64,000 nucleotides of DNA, taken from the NCBI GenBank assembly GCA_023376005.1, contig CM042148.1:75184626-75248625 (forward strand), read 5' to 3'. The position numbers and the translations under genes were made by a program. The notes under the pieces were generated by a model. It was not told the DNA's origin. It saw nothing but the letters and a program-made list of their open reading frames with translations, and ran no database searches. Positions 56,690 through 64,000 of this stretch are shown piece by piece; positions within the stretch are counted from its first letter, which is position 1, and every line of letters begins with the position of its first letter. Source of the DNA: Doryteuthis pealeii (Eukaryota > Mollusca > Cephalopoda > Myopsida > Loliginidae).

Positions 56690-59600
56690 GAACAATTTCT
56701 ATTTGGCATTTATGAGTCAACAATTGGCTATGATAATATTGATGCTTCAATTTAGGAAGGGGTAAATGATTCTAATTAGCATTTCAAAGTTAATAGCTGT
56801 CCATGATGATATTGATGCTTCTATTCAGAAAGGAGTAAATCATTCTAATTTGTATTTCCGAGTTAACAGTTATCCATGATGATATTGATGCTTCTATTTA
56901 TGAATGAGTAATTCTAAAGATTCTAATTAGAATTTCATTCTTAACGTCTCTACATGATCATACTGATGCTTCTATTTAGAAAGGTGTGGGTGATTCTAAT
57001 TAGGATATCCGAGTTAACAGCTGTCCATGATGATATTGATGCTTCTATTTATGAATGAGTAATTCTAAAGATTCTAATTATAATTTCATTCTTAACGTCT
57101 CTACATGATGATACTGATGCTTCTATTTAGAAAGGTGTGGGTGATTCTAATTAGCATATCCGAGTTAACAGCTGTCCATGATGATATTGATGCTTCTATT
57201 TAGGAACGAGTAATTCTAAAGATTCTAATTAGAATTTCATTCTTAACGTCTGTACATGATGATACTGATGCTTCTATTTAGAAAGGTGTGGGTGATTCTA
57301 ATTAGCATATCCGAGTTAACAGCTGTCCATGATGATATTGATGCTTCTATTTAGGAACGAGTAATTCTAAAGATTCTAATTATAATTTCATTCTTAACGT
57401 CTCTACATGATGATACTGATGCTTCTATGTAGAAAGGTGTGGGTGATTCTAATTAGCATATCCGAGTTAACAGCTGTCCATGATGATATTGATGCTTCTA
57501 TTTAGGAACGAGTAATTCTAAAGATTCTAATTAGAATTTCATTCTTAACGTCTGTACATGATGATACTGATGCTTCTATTTAGAAAGGTGTGGGTGATTC
57601 TAATTAGCATATCCGAGTTTAACAGCTGTCCATGATGATATTGATGCTTCTATTTATGAATGAGTAATTCTACAGATTCTAATTAGAATTTCATTCTTAA
57701 CGTCTGTACATGATGATACTGATGCTTCTATTTAGAAAGGTGTGGGTGATTCTAATTAGCATATCCGAGTTAACAGCTGTCCATGATGATATTGATGCTT
57801 CTATTTAGGAACGAGTAATTCTAAAGATTCTAATTAGAATTTCATTCTTAACGTCTCTACATGATGATACTGATGCTTCTATTTAGAAAGGTGTGGGTGA
57901 TTCTAATTAGCATATCCGAGTTAACAGTTATCCATGATGATATTGATGCTTCTATTTAGGAATGAGTAATTCTAAAGATTCTAATTAGAATTTCATTCTT
58001 AACGTCTCTACATGATCATACTGATGCTTCTATTTAGAAAGGTGTGGGTGATTCTAATTAGCATATCCGAGTTAACAGCTGTCCATGATGATATTGATGC
58101 TTCTATTTAGGAATGAGTAATTCTAAAGATTCTAATTAGAATTTCATTCTTAACGTCTCTACATGATCATACTGATGCTTCTATTTAGAAAGGTGTGGGT
58201 GATTCTAATTAGCATATCCGAGTTAACAGCTGTCCATGATGATATTGATGCTTCTATTTAGGAATGAGTAATTCTAAAGATTCTAATTAGAATTTCATTC
58301 TTAACGTCTCTACATGATCATACTGATGCTTCTATTTAGAAAGGTGTGGGTGATTCTAATTAGCATATCCGAGTTAACAGCTGTCCATGATGATATTGAT
58401 GCTTCTATTTAGGAATGAGTAATTCTAAAGATTCTAATTAGAATTTCATTCTTAACGTCTGTACATGATGATACTGATGCTTCTATGTAGAAAGGTGTGG
58501 GTGATTCTAATTAGCATATCCGAGTTAACAGCTGTCCATGATGATATTGATGCTTCTATTTAGGAATGAGTAATTCTAAAGATTTTAATTATAATTTCAT
58601 TCTTAACGTCTCTACATGATCATACTGATGCTTCTATGTAGAAAGGTGTGGGGTGATTCTAATTAGCATATCCGAGTTAACAGCTGTCCATGATGATATT
58701 GATGCTTCTATTTAGGAATGAGTAATTCTAAAGATTCTAATTAGAATTTCATTCTTAACGTCTCTACATGATCATACTGATGCTTCTATTTAGAAAGGTG
58801 TGGGTGATTCTAATTAGCATATCCGAGTTAACAGCTGTCCATGATGATATTGATGCTTCTATTTAGGAATGAGTAATTCTAAAGATTCTAATTAGAATTT
58901 CATTCTTAACGTCTCTACATGATCATACTGATGCTTCTATTTAGAAAGGTGTGGGTGATTCTAATTAGCATATCCGAGTTAACAGCTGTCCATGATGATA
59001 TTGATGCTTCTATTTAGGAATGAGTAATTCTAAAGATTCTAATTAGAATTTCATTCTTAACGTCTCTACATGATCATACTGATGCTTCTATTTAGAAAGG
59101 TGTGGGTGATTCTAATTAGCATATCCGAGTTAACAGCTGTCCATGATGATATTGATGCTTCTATTTAGGAATGAGTAATTCTAAAGATTCTAATTAGAAT
59201 TTCATTCTTAACGTCTCTACATGATCATACTGATGCTTCTATGTAGAAAGGTGTGGGTGATTCTAATTAGCATATCCGAGTTAACAGCTGTCCATGATGA
59301 TATTGATGCTTCTATTTAGGAATGAGTAATTCTAAAGATTTTAATTATAATTTCATTCTTAACGTCTCTACATGATCATACTGATGCTTCTATGTAGAAA
59401 GGTGTGGGTGATTCTAATTAGCATATCCGAGTTAACAGCTGTCCATGATGATATTGATGCTTCTATTTAGGAATGAGTAATTCTAAAGATTCTAATTAGA
59501 ATTTCATTCTTAACGTCTCTACATGATCATACTGATGCTTCTATGTAGAAAGGTGTGGGTGATTCTAATTAGCATATCCGAGTTAACAGCTGTCCATGAT

Positions 59601-62400
59601 GATATTGATGCTTCTATTTAGGAATGAGTAATTCTAAAGATTCTAATTAGAATTTCATTCTTAACGTCTCTACATGATCATACTGATGCTTCTATTTAGA
59701 AAGGTGTGGGTGATTCTAATTAGCATATCCGAGTTAACAGCTGTCCATGATGATATTGATGCTTCTATTTAGGAATGAGTAATTCTAAAGATTCTAATTA
59801 GAATTTCATTCTTAACGTCTCTACATGATCATACTGATGCTTCTATTTAGAAAGGTGTGGGTGATTCTAATTAGCATATCCGAGTTAACAGCTGTCCATG
59901 ATGATATTGATGCTTCTATTTAGGAATGAGTAATTCTAAAGATTCTAATTAGAATTTCATTCTTAACGTCTCTACATGATCATACTGATGCTTCTATTTA
60001 GAAAGGTGTGGGTGATTCTAATTAGCATATCCGAGTTAACAGCTGTCCATGATGATATTGATGCTTCTATTTAGGAATGAGTAATTCTAAAGATTCTAAT
60101 TAGAATTTCATTCTTAACGTCTCTACATGATCATACTGATGCTTCTATTTAGAAAGGTGTGGGTGATTCTAATTAGCATATCCGAGTTAACAGTTATCCA
60201 TGATGATATTGATGCTTCTATTTATGAATGAGTAATTCTAAAGATTCTAATTAGAATTTCATTCTTAACGTCTGTACATGATGATACTGATGCTTCTATT
60301 TAGAAAGGTGTGGGTGATTCTAATTAGCATATCCGAGTTAACAGCTGTCCATGATGATATTGATGCTTCTATTTATGAATGAGTAATTCTAAAGATTCTA
60401 ATTAGAATTTCATTCTTAACGTCTGTACATGATGATACTGATGCTTCTATTTAGAAAGGTGTGGGTGATTCTAATTAGCATATCCGAGTTAACAGCTGTC
60501 CATGATGATATTGATGCTTCTATTTATGAATGAGTAATTCTAAAGATTCTAATTAGAATTTCATTCTTAACGTCTGTACATGATGATACTGATGCTTCTA
60601 TTTAGAAAGGTGTGGGTGATTCTAATTAGCATATCCGAGTTAACAGCTGGCCATGATGATATTGGTCCTTCTATTTATGAATGAGTAATTCTAAAGATTC
60701 TAATTAGAATTTCATTCTTAACGTCTGTACATGATGATACTGATGCTTCTATTTAGAAAGGTGTGGGTGATTCTAATTAGCATATCCGAGTTAACAGCTG
60801 TCCATGATGATATTGATGCTTCTATTTATGAATGAGTAATTCTAAAGATTCTAATTAGAATTTCATTCTTAACGTCTGTACATGATGATACTGATGCTTC
60901 TATTTAGAAAGGTGTGGGTGATTCTAATTAGCATATCCGAGTTAACAGCTGGTCCATGATGATATTGATGCTTCTATTTATGAATGAGTAATTCTAAAGA
61001 TTCTAATTAGAATTTCATTCTTAACGTCTCTACATGATGATACTGATGCTTCTATTTAGAAAGGTGTGGGTGATTCTAATTAGCATATCCGAGTTAACAG
61101 CTGTCCATGATGATATTGATGCTTCTATTTATGAATGAGTAATTCTAAATTCTAATTAGAATTTCATTCTTAACGTCTGTACATGATGATACTGATGCTT
61201 CTATTTAGAAAGGTGTGGGTGATTCTAATTAGCATATCCGAGTTAACAGCTGGCCATGATGATATTGGTCCTTCTATTTATGAATGAGTAATTCTAAAGA
61301 TTCTAATTAGAATTTCATTCTTAAACGTCTGTACATGATGATACTGATGCTTCTATTAGAAAGGGTGGGTGATTCTAATAGCATTACCGAGTTAACAGCT
61401 GTCCATGAATGATATTGATGCTTCTATTTATGAAATGAGTAATTCTAAAGATTCTAATTAGAATTCATTCTTAACGTCTGTACATGATGATACTGATGCT
61501 TCTATTTAGAAAGGTGTGGGTGATTCTAATTAGCATATCCGAGTTAACAGCTGTCCATGATGATATTGATGCTTCTATTTAGGAATGAGTAATTCTAAAG
61601 ATTCTAATTAGAATTTCATTCTTAACGTCTGTACATGATGATACTGATGCTTCTATTTAGAAAGGTGTGGGTGATTCTAATTAGCATATCCGAGTTAACA
61701 GCTGTCCATGATGATATTGATGCTTCTATTTAGGAATGAGTAATTCTAAAGTTCTAATTAGAATTTCATTCTTAACGTCTCTACATGATCATACTGATGC
61801 TTCTATTTAGAAAGGTGTGGGTGATTCTAATTAGCATATCCGAGTTAACAGCTGTCCATGATGATATTGGTCCTTCTATTTAGGAAAGAGTGAATATTCC
61901 AATTAGAATTTCATTCTTAACAGATATCCATGATTATATTGGTGTTTCTGTTTAGGAAGGAGTAGATTATTCTAATTAGTATTTCAGAGTTAACGGTTGT
62001 CCATGATGATATTGATACATCTATTTAGGAAAGAGGGAACGATTCTAATTAGCAGTTCATAGTAGTTATGATAATATTGATGCTTCTATTTAGGAAGGGG
62101 TGAAGAATTTTAATTGGCATTTCATCATTAACATTTGACCATGATAATACTGATGCTTCTATTCATTAACTAGAGAAGAATTCTAATTAGAATTTCCTGG
62201 TTAACTGCTGTCCATGATAGTATTGATACTTCTGTTTAGGAAGGGTTTAATGATTTTAACTGGAATTTCCGAGATTATACTGATGATTCTATTTAGGAAG
62301 TCGTAAAAGCATTCTTATTAGAATTTTAGAATTAACAGCTATCTATGATTATACTGGTGCTTTGCTTTAGGAAGGAGTGAAGTATTCTAGTTGGTATTTC
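56690..62400 (+). repeat. 151-bp dimeric satellite array (about 33 dimers) with diverged edges
   Basis: Units consist of two related halves: one with TACTGATGCTTCTATTTAG, AAAGGTGTGGGTGATTC and CATATCCGAGTTAACAGC, the other with TATTGATGCTTCTATTTAGG, AATGAGTAATTCTAAAG and TTTCATTCTTAACGTCT. TACTGATGCTT starts at about 56960, 57111, 57262 and so on to 61784, a mean spacing near 151. Diverged single monomers flank it (56700-56880 and 61900-62400), as in an array homogenised in its middle. Open frames within are not conserved. Confidence 0.92.
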
Positions 62401-63132
62401 AGCCCTATCTTGGTTCTATTGAACATGGTGTGTTGTTTTTTGTTCACACAGACACACACAGAGGCACACAGGCACACATACACACACTTATATATATATA
62501 TAGTATTAAGTATTAAAACTTTTTATTCTAATCTATATAATTAAAGTGGTATTCCTAAAAAATACGACCGTTAACATCTTGAAACACCCTGTGGTTAATA
62601 ATGAGACCATCCAAATGCAAAAATATAAATCCTGATTATCTGGTATAGCTAACGCGCCGAATTCTTATTTCTTATGGTTTCGTCACCTCAGCTAAATAAT
62701 TGACCATTCCGTTTTATTATAAAAAAAAGAAAGGGAAGAAAAGGGATATTCTACACAGTAAAATATAATAACAAACAAAGAAAGAGAGTAGGGAAAAGAT
62801 AGAGAGATATGGTGAGTGCGCGAAACGATAATGCGAATATGTTTCAATTGGACATAATGAAAAGATGAAGAAAAGGAAAGAAGGAAAAAAAGAGTGCAAG
62901 AAAGTTAAATTAAGATTATTATACTTTTTACATATTGAACTATATAACAATAGCTCTTAGGTAAACATATCAAACGTTGTAATAATTAAATTATCATACT
63001 GTGGTATATCCACAGGTTCCGCTTGCCCTATTCATAATTCGTTCCTGGCTTAAGTCAAATACATTTGGTTGATATAGTAACCCTTGATGGATCTTTTTAT
63101 GTCGAATTCAGTTTAACAATTATGATCTCTAC

Positions 63133-63160
63133 TTACATATATATTATATATATATATATA

Positions 63161-63205
<45 letters not shown>

Positions 63206-63220
63206 TGTGTGTGTGTGTGA
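63133..63220. repeat. (TA)n(GT)n, empty site of the left-arm insertion
   Basis: TA then long GT between GATCTCTACTTACATAT and GAATAAAAGGACGTGAATCC. The matching left-arm flanks enclose the element at 14721-15221. Confidence 0.85.
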
Positions 63221-63308
63221 ATAAAAGGACGTGAATCCGACGGTATATAGTATAATAAAAAAAATTTAAAAAACACAGTTTTAAAATGAGTTAAGTGGTG
63301 AGTTTATT

Positions 63309-63356
63309 GGCCGACGCTGCAGTGTTTCGATCTATTAATTAGATCATCTTCAAGGC
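63309..63356 (-). ncRNA. hammerhead-like motif, right-arm copy, C3 lost
   Basis: Mirror of 14544-14590. TTGAAGA replaces CTGAAGA, helix II GATCTA/TAGATC and GAAA are kept. Likely inactive. Confidence 0.45.
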
Positions 63357-63641
63357 TTTTGTTGGTATGTGGAAGGTGATAAAAATTTTTTATCTCAGAA
63401 TAAGGAGAAAGGCGAGTAATAGTTCTTGTTTAAAATTTGAAGTCTGAGAAAAAAGAACGTTGAAAAAATGAACGGTTTGAAATATGACGTCAAATATTCT
63501 TTTTTTGCGTTGTGAGTATTAGAATGCGTAAGTGTTTGTATCGAAAAAAACATTGTGCATTTTTTATGTGTCTATGAATGTGTGGTTGCGCGCGTGTGTA
63601 TAAAGTCGAAACTAACCTCAATATATATATATATATATATA

Positions 63642-63689
<48 letters not shown>

Positions 63690-64000
63690 CAACCTCTCCG
63701 CACCAACAGGATGTATCACAAGATTTTAAGCGAAAAATTTTTAAGTGAAATTTTCTTACTCCTACACTGGTTGCCATACCAAATTCAAAGAGTCCAGTCT
63801 GTCCAACTATTTACCCATAGCTTGGAAGAGAATATTTGGATGTTTACCTTTCCCAATGATATTAGCGCTATGTGAAATGCATTGGAATTCGTTAATTTAT
63901 TTTATTTTGTTTTTATTCATTTATTTATTTTTCTTATTCTGATATTATCACGTGAATCGTCTTTTTTTGTTTCGTGTGATTTTAAAGAATATTGTTGCAA

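Larger units (their letters stand above)
46500..64000 (-). repeat. right arm of the large inverted duplication
   Basis: Mirrors 13909-27850 and is longer because of the satellite expansion at 56880-61900. Right-arm stretches not listed separately (47291-47408, 48000-48330, 48560-50200, 50370-51465, 51795-53170, 53430-54935, 55425-56400, 62405-63300) are the mirrored forms of the left-arm entries and contain no extra gene. The arm runs off the window end. Confidence 0.9.

Noticed and set aside
56880..61900. CRISPR array (regular repeats)
   Set aside because: The whole 151-bp unit is repeated with no unique spacers, in a eukaryotic context.

Overview
Eukaryotic, almost certainly metazoan, non-coding DNA. 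I find no cellular protein-coding gene and no open reading frame that looks like a conserved host protein. The window is AT-rich and packed with (TA)n, (CA/TG)n, (TAA)n and (CT)n microsatellites, tRNA-derived SINEs, solo LTRs, 5'-truncated LINE ends, foldback elements and tandem arrays. The mix of several tRNA-SINE families plus a dispersed repeat carrying GGTTGGTTGG and GGCATATCAACC motifs resembles mollusc genomes, coleoid cephalopods in particular. That is an impression, not a proof.

Layout. Positions 1-13.9 kb hold dispersed repeats: a 5S-rRNA-like tandem array, a MITE, a solo LTR, several SINEs, two copies of a GC-rich structured module and a cluster of hammerhead-ribozyme elements at 11.1-11.8 kb. 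From about 13.9 to 27.85 kb lies the left arm of a very large inverted duplication. Its right arm runs from about 46.5 kb to the window end and beyond. The two arms carry the same elements in mirrored order: a satellite tract, foldback elements, SINEs, the GC-rich module, a ribozyme SINE, a solo LTR and a nested LINE array. Between the arms (about 28-46 kb) are a LINE reverse-transcriptase remnant, a 100-N gap (28485-28584), a 330-bp tandem repeat split by a 960-bp insertion, more hammerhead-bearing elements, a dead ISXO2/Merlin-like transposase fragment, and about 2.3 kb of polypurine then polypyrimidine DNA.

The most interesting signals are these. (1) At least seven near-canonical hammerhead ribozyme motifs plus several decayed ones, nearly all pointing toward a (TA)n tract a short way downstream. 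Three sit directly behind different tRNA-like Pol III heads, so they look like ribozyme-carrying SINEs. One such element is present in the left arm and absent from a (TA)n site in the right arm. (2) The inverted duplication itself, which could be real or an alternative haplotype scaffolded backwards across the N gap. (3) A 151-bp dimeric satellite present as about one dimer in the left arm and about 33 in the right. (4) A GC-rich module, seen four times, whose sequence folds into a closed multi-branch structure with compensatory change and C(UUCG)G tetraloops.

The parts relate as generations of mobile elements: SINEs and LINE tails land in microsatellites, MITEs and LTRs land in older repeats, and the arms preserve two versions of the same pile-up that can be compared directly.
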